NCBI GenBank assembly: GCA_947629925.1
Contig: CANRFO010000003.1
Coordinates: 62,001 to 126,000 of the forward strand
Direction of reading: 5' to 3'
Length of the DNA: 64,000 nt
DNA from: an uncultured Ruminiclostridium sp.
GTDB lineage: Bacteria; Bacillota; Clostridia; Oscillospirales; Ruminococcaceae
Part shown: one piece after another, positions 7,859 through 15,774 of the stretch
How positions within the stretch are numbered: the stretch's first letter is position 1
How the letters are laid out: the number at the start of each line of letters is the position of its first letter
Program-made: the position numbers and the translations under genes
The notes under the pieces: generated by a model
Seen by the model: the letters and a program-made list of their open reading frames with translations, nothing else
Told to the model about the DNA's origin: nothing
Database searches by the model: none

Positions 7859-8676
7859 ACCTTATCATAAAGTCATAAGTGCGGTCTAACGGGTATTGGT
7901 CGAGAAATTCTTTGACCTCAGCATAATACTCGTCAAAATATTCGGGGGGTAATAAATATATGAAGATTATTAAACAACATATGCTGTTTAATATACACAT
8001 CATCCCATCTTTTCTTCACAAGTATATATCTGATAACAGCATCTCGTCGGACTGTTGGAGCGATTTCCATATCTATACTTGGCAGAGGGACTTCAGAAAC
8101 AGGAATTGGCAAATATTTATCAAGGACAGTATGTTGACGCATATCCCAAATTTTGTCTTGGGTAATCATATGTACACATTTAACTGTGTTCAAATTTTTT
8201 CTATTACCCTTCAGCATCACATCGTATTGCTCTCCATTAGATCTGTTTATAAGCACGCCATATTTAACGCAAGAGGAAATCGCATGTTCAAGACCGTCAT
8301 ACGGATATTGTTTTCTTAATTTTTCAATCAAAAAATATTTAACCTTGTAATTTTGATCAGCAAACGCCTCATCCTCTGTCTGCTCGTCAGATAGTTGTTC
8401 ACAGTTTTGTTTCAATTTGTCTTTGCTACGATTAAGCGCCTTTTTTTCTTGTTCGCCTTTATATACGACATACATTATTGTCGATATTAGTAACGTAATC
8501 ACAAGAATTATAAGTACTACAGGACTTTGCGCATATGAAGCAAATCCTCCAAAGAGGAGAACCGCAGTATATCCGATTATTACTAACATACCCGCTTCGT
8601 CTTTGCCCTTACTGTCTTTAAGCAGGTAATATATAATTCCCGGAATCCCAACGAACAAAAGGAATATTATTTCCAT
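7857..8676 (-). pseudogene. array member 1: three-helix membrane protein with a +1 frameshift in a C6 tract
   Basis: Start at 8676 behind GGAGGAG. As read, the frame stops at 7933 after ...ITPRIF. With one base fewer in the six-C run (plus-strand G6 at 7944-7949) it continues as ITPEYFDEYY...EFLDQYPLD to a stop at 7857, matching its neighbour (ISPEYFDEYF...CLDQYPFD). The corrected protein is about 272 residues: three hydrophobic segments near the N-terminus (residues ~1-20, 30-47, 51-70), a charged linker, and a C-terminal domain of about 150 residues shared with the next gene (QYPYDGLEHAISSCVKYG, NRSN..[VQ]YDV, IQDKIW). The shift may be real decay, slippage-based on/off control, or a sequencing error. 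Confidence 0.75.
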
Positions 8677-8701
8677 TATAATTCTCCTCCAACAACCTCC
8701 T

Positions 8702-9346
8702 TTAGTTCTTTTCAGCACAAAAGTAATCAAATGGGTATTGGTCAAGGCAATCCTTCACTCGTTCAAAATACTCATCAAAATATTCAGGAGAAATATATTT
8801 TCCCAATCGACTATCCAGCATATACTTTCTTATATATTCATCTGACCAGTGGTTTTTTGCAAGAATATATCTGATGATTGTGTATCTTTTGACCAAAGGA
8901 ACGTTCGTCAAATCTGTGTCAGGGTCGGCTATCTTAGACTCACTGATTGGCAAACGGTTATCAAAATCGAAATAAAGATTCATCTCCCAAATCTTGTCCT
9001 GAATAAGCATACTGACACATCGTTCTATATCTATACTTTTAGTGTTGCTTATAACATCGTACACATCGCTGTTAGACCTATTGACAAGCCATCCGTTCGC
9101 AACACAAGCTTTGACAGAATCTGCCAGTCCCTCAAACGGATATTTTGTTAGAATGGAGTCTGTTAAAAATTTTATTGTCTGTTCGTCTCGCTGTGCAATT
9201 TCTTCTTTCGTTTCTTCTTTGTTTTTAACGACATCATCTTGTTGAAGTTGAGACGGTACGTTGTTACGACCGCCGAACTCGTCTTTTAAAAGACGATAAA
9301 GAATATACGGCACGCCGATAAACATAAGAAACAACAATTCTCCCAT
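8702..9346 (-). CDS. array member 2: membrane-anchored LDQYP-family protein
   Basis: 214 residues, start at 9346 behind GGGAGGAGG. One N-terminal membrane segment (GELLFLMFIGVPYILYRLL), a polar linker (residues 25-60), then a cytoplasmic-looking domain with KYPFEGLADSVKACVANGWL, NRSNSDVYDV, LIQDKIWEM, and the C-terminal YFDEYFERVKDCLDQYPFDY. It is the closest relative of array member 1, 26 bp downstream. Family not recognised; no catalytic residues are evident. All four genes lie head to tail with short gaps or overlaps, so they are likely one transcript and may form a hetero-oligomer. Confidence 0.85.
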   Translation of the reverse strand: MGELLFLMFIGVPYILYRLLKDEFGGRNNVPSQLQQDDVVKNKEETKEEIAQRDEQTIKFLTDSILTKYPFEGLADSVKACVANGWLVNRSNSDVYDVISNTKSIDIERCVSMLIQDKIWEMNLYFDFDNRLPISESKIADPDTDLTNVPLVKRYTIIRYILAKNHWSDEYIRKYMLDSRLGKYISPEYFDEYFERVKDCLDQYPFDYFCAEKN

Positions 9347-9361
9347 AGCTGCCTCCTCCCG

Positions 9362-10021
9362 CTACATATCCAAAGGCTTTCGATTTACATAATCAAAAGG
9401 AAATTGATCAAGATAGTTGGAAACTGTACGAAAATATCTTCTGTTAACCAGCAATACCTCGTCTATAAAATCTCCGGTTATGCCCATGTGAATGAAAATA
9501 TACTTTACAACAGCCTCCTCTCTGTTGATACGTTTCGTGGTAATATTAGCAGTTGTATCTGGCAGAGGCACATTGGATATATCAACAGGAATGCGTCTGT
9601 TCAAGGAATTTGACGCACCATTGGTAAGATGATCGTTCGGCAATGTATGCTGTATCTCGTTTCGTATCATCTTTTCATAATAGATAGGAACCTTCGTTTC
9701 CGGGTTTTCTTTTAGTCCACTATCTGCAAAGTGATTATTAAATACTATATCAAATGGTACATCGACCCCCAATATATCGTGAAACATCTGAATTTTCTCA
9801 AAAGTAATATCCTGTTCACTTGGCTTGTAAGAATAATCTTCGTCCATCAAACCTTTCTTTTGTCGTTTTGACTTCCGGACAGTCATAATGATTGCTCCTA
9901 ATATAAAGAGGACTATCCCGCAAATAAATACAACATACTTTGTTTCGATGCTACCCGCGTTATTTAAATTTTCTGCCAAAGGAACATTAAGCGTTTTACC
10001 AAGCATTATGGTACATATCAT
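9362..10021 (-). CDS. array member 3: membrane-anchored LDQFP-family protein
   Basis: 219 residues; its ATG overlaps the stop of the preceding gene (ATGA) and has GGAAAGGG ahead. A hydrophobic segment at about residues 29-47 (VVFICGIVLFILGAIIMTV) follows ~28 polar residues, then basic KSKRQKK, a variable middle, and the shared C-terminus (EEAVVKYIFIH...YFRTVSNYLDQFPFDY). More distant from members 1 and 2 than they are from each other. Function unknown. Confidence 0.85.
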   Translation of the reverse strand: MICTIMLGKTLNVPLAENLNNAGSIETKYVVFICGIVLFILGAIIMTVRKSKRQKKGLMDEDYSYKPSEQDITFEKIQMFHDILGVDVPFDIVFNNHFADSGLKENPETKVPIYYEKMIRNEIQHTLPNDHLTNGASNSLNRRIPVDISNVPLPDTTANITTKRINREEAVVKYIFIHMGITGDFIDEVLLVNRRYFRTVSNYLDQFPFDYVNRKPLDM

Positions 10022-10530
10022 CGCGAATCCCTTTCCAAAACAACATCCTCAGGAAATTGATCTAAAATTTCCGCAACTGTTTCATAGTAATCTCTGTGTG
10101 TAGGATAGAACTCAGAAACCTCGTCGTAATCCCATCCCTCTTTTACAAGGTAATATTTTAGAATGGCATATAAGCGAACCATCTCTTTGCTTCTGTTATC
10201 ATTATCATCAAATGGTATTTCTTCCCTATTCAACGGCAATAGGTCGTCAAGATTATCTTGATTGGCATATAGATTGTAGTATTTATTTGTCTTTAATCTC
10301 TTTTCCTCTCTATAAACTCTGTCAAGGCTTTTTCCGTCAATGTAAAGCAGTAAATCTTTTTTCAACCACGGCAAGCCGTACTGCCTCTCAACCGCTAAGG
10401 TTATCGGGTCTTTTCCGCTTGTTCTGTACCGATATTTTTTCTTAGTATCGCTCGGAGCCGACCCCCAAAGTATCAGAAGTATTCCGATAATGATAAGTAC
10501 AATGCCTGTACATAGTGCTACGTCTGCCAT
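10018..10530 (-). CDS. array member 4: membrane-anchored LDQFP-family protein
   Basis: 170 residues, start at 10530 behind TGAGGTAAC. N-terminal membrane segment (ALCTGIVLIIIGILLILWG), a basic stretch (KKKYRYR), a middle with ERQYGLPWLKKDLLLYIDGK, and the shared C-terminus (YAILKYYLVKEGWDYDEVSE then YYETVAEILDQFPEDV). The shortest array member and first in transcription order. Stop and next start overlap as ATGA. Function unknown. Confidence 0.85.
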   Translation of the reverse strand: MADVALCTGIVLIIIGILLILWGSAPSDTKKKYRYRTSGKDPITLAVERQYGLPWLKKDLLLYIDGKSLDRVYREEKRLKTNKYYNLYANQDNLDDLLPLNREEIPFDDNDNRSKEMVRLYAILKYYLVKEGWDYDEVSEFYPTHRDYYETVAEILDQFPEDVVLERDSR

Positions 10531-10547
10531 AATGTTACCTCATATGT

Positions 10548-10775
10548 TTATTCTACATTGTCTATACACTCTTCAGCAAGAGCTATGTGGTCAAGAGCCT
10601 CTCCCATATTATCTATCGCCTCTTCCATAGCTGAACAGCGTTCGCTGCCCTGCAAATTTTCAGGCATATTATCAAGGCACTCCTGTTCGTCCTCCATAAC
10701 TCCTTCTACTATGCTTCCCGCCTTGCTGATCAGGTCGGAAGCCTCTTTTAGTTTTGCCCTTTTATTTTTATTCAA
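10548..10775 (-). CDS. small acidic helical protein common on mobile elements
   Basis: 75 residues, TTG start at 10775 with AAGGAG 12 bp upstream. Strongly helical and acidic (DEQECLDNMPENLQGSERCS, then AMEEAIDNMGEALDHIALAE). The pattern EEQEC.DNMPE..Q.SERG.....AI..LE.A resembles a small protein often met in clostridial phage and integrative elements. No known biochemical role. It lies 18 bp upstream of the membrane-protein array and is probably co-transcribed. Confidence 0.75.
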   Translation of the reverse strand: MNKNKRAKLKEASDLISKAGSIVEGVMEDEQECLDNMPENLQGSERCSAMEEAIDNMGEALDHIALAEECIDNVE

Positions 10776-10791
10776 CTATACCATCAACTCC

Positions 10792-11040
10792 TTACATCCA
10801 GTTCGCTTCTTCCATATCGTCAGGGTTATCCCAGTCAATGTCGGGGTCGCAAGGGTCTTCGCTATTACCGTCATCAAAATACCAAGCAATATAATGTTTG
10901 TCGGTTTTTGGATCGCGCAGATAAGTTGCCCACCAGTTGTCAGGATTGGTGCAAACCCAACCGTTAATATGACTTCTGTATTCCGGTGCGGTTTTACGAG
11001 TCACTTCATACTCGACGCCGTTGATTGTTTGCGTCTCCAT
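10792..11040 (-). CDS. small acidic, Trp-rich unknown protein
   Basis: 82 residues, start at 11040 behind TGAGGAGGA. Begins METQTINGVEYEVTRKTAPE, then Trp-rich beta-like sequence (GWVCTNPDNWWATYLRD, HYIAWYFDDG) and a highly acidic tail (EDPCDPDIDWDNPDDMEEAN). Family not recognised. The tail could mimic nucleic acid charge; that is speculation. Sits in the cargo operon between larger unknown genes. Confidence 0.65.
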   Translation of the reverse strand: METQTINGVEYEVTRKTAPEYRSHINGWVCTNPDNWWATYLRDPKTDKHYIAWYFDDGNSEDPCDPDIDWDNPDDMEEANWM

Positions 11041-11076
11041 ATTTCCTCCTCATTGTGCGAATATTATTATGTAAAA

Positions 11077-11565
11077 TTATTGCTTAACTGTGTAAACACG
11101 ATTTAAATAGTAGCGATGTTCGCGTCCCTCAGCGATACTTTCTGCATATTGGTTTTTATTATCTTCAGCTATTTTTTGATACAATTCCTCTGAAGAGCAT
11201 TGAAACAGTTCTTTTACTGCCTCCTCTATCAGAGCGACAATTAACTTGTCTTCACTTTCGGTAGGTTCGTAGAACAGAGGGTCTAACAGTCCATATATAG
11301 AGAGTTCCTCGCCCGCCTCCCATTTACCGGTTTCGGGGTTATAATAATAGCTTAATTCGATATCCTCGTCACGCCCATATATCTTGTCGGACACTTTAGC
11401 AAGATTGATTCCGAATTTTTGCTTATAAATGGCACGGCGATCCGTATCAAACCGAAGGTCCATACTTGCGATTAAATTCACATCCTGCGCATTATTAAAA
11501 AGCTCCTCGCCTGTGATTGATATTTCAATAATGTTTTGGCGCAGAATTTCAGGAACTTCTTTCAT
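11077..11565 (-). CDS. unknown island protein, 162 residues
   Basis: Start at 11565 behind GAAAGGAG. Soluble, acidic, with an N-terminal EVPEILRQNIIEISITGEEL, a central KVSDKIYGRDEDIELSYYYN and a helical C-terminus ending HRYYLNRVYTVKQ. No membrane segment, no recognised motif. It shares the GCAGAAAGGA-type ribosome region with the next two genes, suggesting common descent of the leaders or common translation control. Confidence 0.7.
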   Translation of the reverse strand: MKEVPEILRQNIIEISITGEELFNNAQDVNLIASMDLRFDTDRRAIYKQKFGINLAKVSDKIYGRDEDIELSYYYNPETGKWEAGEELSIYGLLDPLFYEPTESEDKLIVALIEEAVKELFQCSSEELYQKIAEDNKNQYAESIAEGREHRYYLNRVYTVKQ

Positions 11566-11590
11566 TGTTTTCTCCTTTCTGCCATCAGTT

Positions 11591-12040
11591 TTATTCTCCT
11601 ATCTGTTCGTCTCTGACGTTTTTGTACCGTTGTTCTATCGTAAGAGATATGTATTCACCACGTTCATCTGCTTCATGTTCTGCTTTTTCAATATATCGTT
11701 CGGCATCGTCTCTATCCTCGGATTTGAAAACCTCTGTGAGCTGATCGTCATATACCGCATATTCGGTCGTTGGTTCATCTGCGAGATATATAGTCGCACA
11801 CCCACAGTCATCAATCTCCGCAAAGCCGTATTCTTCGATGTAGTATAGACTGTTCACAGATGATTTTTCGTAAGTGCAACGATAACTTTTAAGCGCCTTT
11901 TCCGCTTCTGTAATCGTATCGAATGTAGCGATTACGTCGCTGTGGCTATCGCTTTCACCAAAAATCAGCTCACCTTTGCTGAACTTTTCGTACTCGCTCT
12001 CGGTAAGCATTGTCCTTCCATGTTTGATTTCGTATGCCAT
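11591..12040 (-). CDS. unknown acidic island protein, 149 residues
   Basis: The ATG at 12040 is preferred over one at 12061 because AGAAAGGAAA lies just ahead. Soluble; MAYEIKHGRTMLTESEYEKF opens it, followed by ELIFGESDSHSDVIATFDTI and a YGFAEIDDCGCATIYLADEP strand-rich part, then an acidic helix (EDRDDAERYIEKAEHEADER). Family not recognised. The upstream 30 bp closely resemble those ahead of the 12783 gene. Confidence 0.7.
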   Translation of the reverse strand: MAYEIKHGRTMLTESEYEKFSKGELIFGESDSHSDVIATFDTITEAEKALKSYRCTYEKSSVNSLYYIEEYGFAEIDDCGCATIYLADEPTTEYAVYDDQLTEVFKSEDRDDAERYIEKAEHEADERGEYISLTIEQRYKNVRDEQIGE

Positions 12041-12072
12041 CTTGTTTTTTCCTTTCTGCATTTAACATTGGT

Positions 12073-12783
12073 TCATTGGCGCAAATTCTTATACAATCCT
12101 TCTTTGCGAATATATTCCAAAAAATCATGTCCGTCCATTTTGTTCACATCATTGTCGTTTAATTCTGCGTATTTCCGCACATCTGCGTCATTCCACTCAT
12201 TCTTATCGTATGCGTCAATCACTTCTGGGAGGATATTAAATTCTACATCACAACAATAATCGAACAGTCCGTTGTTCAAGTAAATGTGTGCGATCTGTGC
12301 ATCTACGCCAAGCACTAAATCATTTTCAAAACAGTATTCTATACATTCATCTCTATCGCCGTTATACTCATCATCCATAAAGTTGGTATATATTGTTTCT
12401 ACGCTACAACAATACTCATTACCCAAGCCTAATATTTCATCATTTTTCAAAGGGTATGCATCAAATATGTAATCCTCATCTAATTCTACTGTCTCCGAAA
12501 GTAGAACACACTCTATCTTGTTGTTGGCGTTTTCCTCATCAAATTCTCTCAATACATCTTCAAGCGTTATGCAGTTCGTCCATTCTTCCCAACAATCATC
12601 GTCAAGACACTTGATGTTATGAAGTGTTTCGGATATTACTTGGATGTCATAACTGTTTTTGCTGTCTGAAAAGCCAAATATACACCCACAAACCATTGCG
12701 CATTCCTCACCAGTTGGGTCAACGGCAACTATAAGGTCATTTTCTCCGGTTGTTTGTACATAGCTTAATTTATACTCTTTCAT
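12073..12783 (-). CDS. highly acidic, Cys-rich unknown island protein
   Basis: 236 residues from the ATG at 12783 (AAAGGAAA ahead). Roughly 57 Asp/Glu against about 16 Lys/Arg and 13 cysteines, several as CC or CGC pairs. The N-terminal EYKLSYVQTTGENDLIVAVD and IFGFSDSKNSYDI suggest a beta-rich fold; the C-terminus is helical (KMDGHDFLEYIRKEGLYKN). No recognised domain. Acid content fits a DNA-mimic or inhibitor, though it is not ArdA-like; this is conjecture. Stop TGA lies inside the leader motif of the next gene. Confidence 0.7.
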   Translation of the reverse strand: MKEYKLSYVQTTGENDLIVAVDPTGEECAMVCGCIFGFSDSKNSYDIQVISETLHNIKCLDDDCWEEWTNCITLEDVLREFDEENANNKIECVLLSETVELDEDYIFDAYPLKNDEILGLGNEYCCSVETIYTNFMDDEYNGDRDECIEYCFENDLVLGVDAQIAHIYLNNGLFDYCCDVEFNILPEVIDAYDKNEWNDADVRKYAELNDNDVNKMDGHDFLEYIRKEGLYKNLRQ

Positions 12784-12928
12784 TTTCTTATTTCCTTTAC
12801 GCATTTAACGTCGGTTCAACACTATGTTATCTAATCCTATAATAACACAGTGATATAAAGCTGTCAAGAATTATCTGTCCGTATTATTGGACTTAATAAT
12901 CCCCACCTAAATTTTATACTTGCTGCGG

Positions 12929-13855
12929 TTATTCTGAATGGGTTTTTACCGAAGGGTTAATCAAGATGGTTTTTAAATTAGAGTCCTCAATAGAAACAAA
13001 TTCTCCATTTGTATATAAAACATATCGACGTTCTGTGTTCTTTGTTTGGTAGTCCTTCTGTCCATACATATATACAGTACCTTCCTGAGGATTGCTGACA
13101 AAAAGCTGTCCGGCTTCGCCTTTGCTGTACTCACCAGTATATCCACCTATTTTATCCCAAACGGGTTCCAGAGTGTCTAAATCTATTTTGGTTATCCAAG
13201 GATCAGAGTACCTATGAGGGTCAAAACTGTCATAATGTGCAACAATTTTTGCCGTAGGAGAAAGCTCGACTTTCGTTCGAGACCTACCAGTAATGGCGTA
13301 TTTTAACTCTTTAACTATCTGCCCCGCCGATCCCAGTCTAACTCGTAGTTGAATCATTTTTACAAGAGCTTTGTTGAGTATTTGGTAAACGCTTTCTAAT
13401 GTGTGACGCTCGTTGTTAACAGACAATACCGCAGCGTATTCGGGAACGCTACCTATCATTGTAATTGTTCCAGATTTAACTCCCTCGATTTTCAAAGCAG
13501 GATACAAATAATCTAATTTATTCGCTTTTAAGACATAATACATTGTTTCGAGCGGCTTCGGACGAGAACCTGTTTGTTGAGCATAGATTGTATTTACTTT
13601 TGCTCTGGTTTTCAACAAATATTCTTTCGCTTTTGGGAAATCAAAGGCAAGATCGTCTTCCTTAAAACTTCGCAGAAAATACTCTGAATAAACCTCGTTC
13701 ATAAGGTCTGCTACATATTTAATAGTGATTTCCTCGCCGCTGTTCATTTTGTCCTCAGCCTTGCTTAAAAACTCAGGAACATTGAGCCAGAAAGAAACTG
13801 AGTATTCCGGAATGCCTGTTTTACATATAGCTTGAAGTATGTCTTGTTTGTTCAA
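12929..13855 (-). CDS. orfB: unknown 308-residue island protein
   Basis: TTG start at 13855 with GAGAGGGGTGAG ahead, 26 bp after the orfA2 stop. N-terminal half helical (MNKQDILQAICKTGIPEYSV, FLSKAEDKMNSGEEITIKYV), middle with KVELSPTAKIVAHYDSFDPH, and a beta-rich C-terminal ~90 residues (VWDKIGGYTGEYSKGEAGQL, VYMYGQKDYQTKNTERRYVL). No membrane segment or recognised motif. A decayed copy of its 5' end follows orfA1 at 7175, so orfA-orfB is a duplicated module. The second half could be a small beta-barrel binding domain; nothing firmer can be said. Confidence 0.75.
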   Translation of the reverse strand: MNKQDILQAICKTGIPEYSVSFWLNVPEFLSKAEDKMNSGEEITIKYVADLMNEVYSEYFLRSFKEDDLAFDFPKAKEYLLKTRAKVNTIYAQQTGSRPKPLETMYYVLKANKLDYLYPALKIEGVKSGTITMIGSVPEYAAVLSVNNERHTLESVYQILNKALVKMIQLRVRLGSAGQIVKELKYAITGRSRTKVELSPTAKIVAHYDSFDPHRYSDPWITKIDLDTLEPVWDKIGGYTGEYSKGEAGQLFVSNPQEGTVYMYGQKDYQTKNTERRYVLYTNGEFVSIEDSNLKTILINPSVKTHSE

Positions 13856-13881
13856 CAGCTCACCCCTCTCTATACTGTCGA

Positions 13882-14316
13882 TTATTTTAATTCGTCTTTG
13901 TGGATAAATACATCAGGCACATTGGTACTGACGTCTATACAGCGGTCGTTGACAGGGTAAAAACCTAAAGCAGAAAGTTCGCTGGCCGCGTCGCAGAACT
14001 CTCTGATGTCATCGCCCCATATATCAAAGGCGGGAATCCTCATAGTAATTCCACAACACCTCTCTTTAGGAGATATGTCTATAGGTCTCATCTTGCCGCC
14101 CAAATTCTTAGCAACCTTTTTGAAAAACCTGAACACCTTTGCAAACTTTTCCATCTGTGGAGGATTAACTACAAAGTCTCGGTCGTCGAGTTTGTCATAA
14201 ACGCTGTGATATGCCCTTCCCACCGCCTTGCACCACTCTTCGTCATCAAGTTCATCACTGGCTTCGGTGAACAGCACCGGCAGAAGTTCGTCGTCCATCA
14301 AGGAATCAATATCCAT
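13882..14316 (-). CDS. orfA2: unknown island protein, paralog of orfA1
   Basis: 144 residues, start at 14316 behind AAAGGAG. Full-length paralog of the 7204-7638 product with identical length, same opening (MDIDSLMDDELLPVLF) and same blocks (ISPKE, IREFC, LSALGFYP). Followed by intact orfB, so this module is the complete one. Expressed from a near-consensus promoter. Function unknown. Confidence 0.8.
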   Translation of the reverse strand: MDIDSLMDDELLPVLFTEASDELDDEEWCKAVGRAYHSVYDKLDDRDFVVNPPQMEKFAKVFRFFKKVAKNLGGKMRPIDISPKERCCGITMRIPAFDIWGDDIREFCDAASELSALGFYPVNDRCIDVSTNVPDVFIHKDELK

Positions 14317-14358
14317 AACAAATTTCTCCTTTGTAATTATTTTTATATATTCTTATTT

Positions 14359-14387
14359 ATTATATCATAACCGGTAATAAAAGTCAA
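14359..14387 (-). promoter_or_regulatory. promoter of orfA2 and the cargo operon
   Basis: TTGACT (14382-14387), 17-bp spacer, TATAAT (14359-14364) on the minus strand. It is close to consensus and its spacer is homologous to that of the orfA1 promoter. It could drive all minus-strand cargo down to 7.9 kb, although the ~125-bp gap at 12.8-12.9 kb may hold another start. Confidence 0.8.
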
Positions 14388-14443
14388 AAATCCATTGTCA
14401 ATTTGCACACTTCAAAAAAATTTACTGAATTTGCATTTTGACG

Positions 14444-14472
14444 TTGACAAAGGCTATTTTCTGTGATATAAT
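14444..14472 (+). promoter_or_regulatory. strong promoter toward replication-initiator-like gene
   Basis: TTGACA (14444-14449), 17-bp spacer, TATAAT (14467-14472): a perfect sigma-A consensus. It is divergent from the orfA2 promoter, with only 56 bp between the two -35 boxes. It makes a leader of about 285 nt before the start at 14765. Confidence 0.85.
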
Positions 14473-14509
14473 AAAATGTGTATAATGGGGTTTTATTGCA
14501 TAAAAGGTT

Positions 14510-14555
14510 ACAGGCGTAAATAGAACGCCTGTACGCCTCGGTGTGGCATTTTTTT
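14510..14555 (+). promoter_or_regulatory. leader hairpin and T-run, possible attenuator
   Basis: ACAGGCGT-aaataga-ACGCCTGT (14510-14532) is followed by a weak GCC/GGC hairpin and seven T (14549-14555), inside the long leader of the rep-like gene. Further on the leader holds GCGATTGCGCAAGGCGCAGC-type dyads (about 14605). Premature termination controlling initiator level is plausible but unproven. Confidence 0.4.
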
Positions 14556-14764
14556 CGGCGGCTAATAAAAACGGCTTACAAGTCAATTTTGTATGTTTGT
14601 AAGCGATTGCGCAAGGCGCAGCCTACAAAACACTGTTCTTTGACAACAGAATAACAGGTATCGGAACGCAGGAAACGAGAAGATACTTGTAAAATTCGGC
14701 TTTGCCGCTTTGCATACAGTTTTTAGGAGTTTTGAGTTATTGAATTAAAGAGGTAAATGAATAA

Positions 14765-15682
14765 ATGAATAATTATTATTATAGGTCTGTTCAAGATGAA
14801 AAAGGAGAAACAATTTTTATAGATAAAAACGGGGAGGTACTATCATCAGTAACGTACATAGCCCCTATCGGGTCTACGCCCCCGATAACGCCCGCAGTGC
14901 AGGAGCAAATAAAAGAACGCCGCCTGCAGCAGGAGCGTGAAAAGATACGCAGGAACGACAAACGCAAATATACATTTGTTTCATCGGATCGTTATAACGA
15001 TATAAGCCCCGAATCAGCGGGGCGGTTAATGTATTTATGCACATATCTTCGTTATGATTCCAATACGCTTTACCGTTCACGCAGCAAAGCGATGACAAAG
15101 AAGGAAATGCAGGAAGTAATGTATCTGCCCGAAACAACGTTCCGCCGATTCTGGAAGGACGTAAAGGACAAATATATTTTTGAGGACAGCGAAGGCAATA
15201 TCCGAATATCCTCAAAATTCTTTTCAAGGGGTAAGATGGAATCAGAATATAGCAGGGAGTGGCAAAAGGTTTATATTCAATCTATGCGTGAATTATACCG
15301 CAAAACACCCATTGTGAAACACAGGTATTTAGGATATATTTTTCAGGTACTGCCATATATAAACAAATCTTTTAATATATTGTGTTATAATCCTTTGGAA
15401 GATGAGTTTGACAAAATACAGTTCCTTAAACTTGGTGATTTCGCTGATCTGTGCGGATTATCCAATACACAGCTTTCACGGATAAAGGACTATTATTCTG
15501 AAATAAAATTTAAGGTAGACGATCACGAAGAATTTTTTTGCGCCTTTGTTGGTACGTCCGGCAATCTCGCAGATGAAAATATATATATAAATCCCAATAT
15601 ACTGTATAACGGGGACGTGTTTGGAGCCGTTAGAGTGCTGGGCGGGTTCTGTGACAACAGAAAAACGGCTGCCACATTCTGA
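14765..15682 (+). CDS. replication-initiator-like DNA-binding protein of the island
   Basis: 305 residues. The ATG at 14765 follows a weak AAGAGGTAAATGA site. After a basic helical region (residues ~45-70, many Arg/Lys/Glu) it has a winged-helix pattern: SAGRLMYLCTYLRYD, MTKKEMQEVMYLPETTFRRF, then IFEDSEGNIRISSKFFSRG. A second half with KHRYLGYIFQVLPYINKSFN and DFADLCGLSNTQLSRIKDYY could be a second winged helix. Two tandem winged helices and position beside iteron-like repeats resemble plasmid and integrative-element initiators. No catalytic Tyr motif of rolling-circle initiators is evident. It could alternatively be a transcription factor. Confidence 0.6.
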   Translation: MNNYYYRSVQDEKGETIFIDKNGEVLSSVTYIAPIGSTPPITPAVQEQIKERRLQQEREKIRRNDKRKYTFVSSDRYNDISPESAGRLMYLCTYLRYDSNTLYRSRSKAMTKKEMQEVMYLPETTFRRFWKDVKDKYIFEDSEGNIRISSKFFSRGKMESEYSREWQKVYIQSMRELYRKTPIVKHRYLGYIFQVLPYINKSFNILCYNPLEDEFDKIQFLKLGDFADLCGLSNTQLSRIKDYYSEIKFKVDDHEEFFCAFVGTSGNLADENIYINPNILYNGDVFGAVRVLGGFCDNRKTAATF

Positions 15683-15687
15683 GGATT

Positions 15688-15774
15688 TTGACAAAAACGG
15701 CGGAACACACCTTTTAAGCAAAAGCCCTATACATCGGGGTTTTCCCCGAATTTGCCATTGACAAAAACGGCGGA
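15688..15774 (+). repeat. two 17-bp direct repeats downstream of the rep-like gene
   Basis: TTGACAAAAACGGCGGA occurs at 15688-15704 and 15758-15774, 70 bp apart; an interrupted relative (TGACAacagAAAAACGGC) lies at about 15650. Between them CGGGG-tttt-CCCCG (about 15734-15747) forms a hairpin. Iteron-like arrangement for initiator binding is inferred. Confidence 0.55.
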
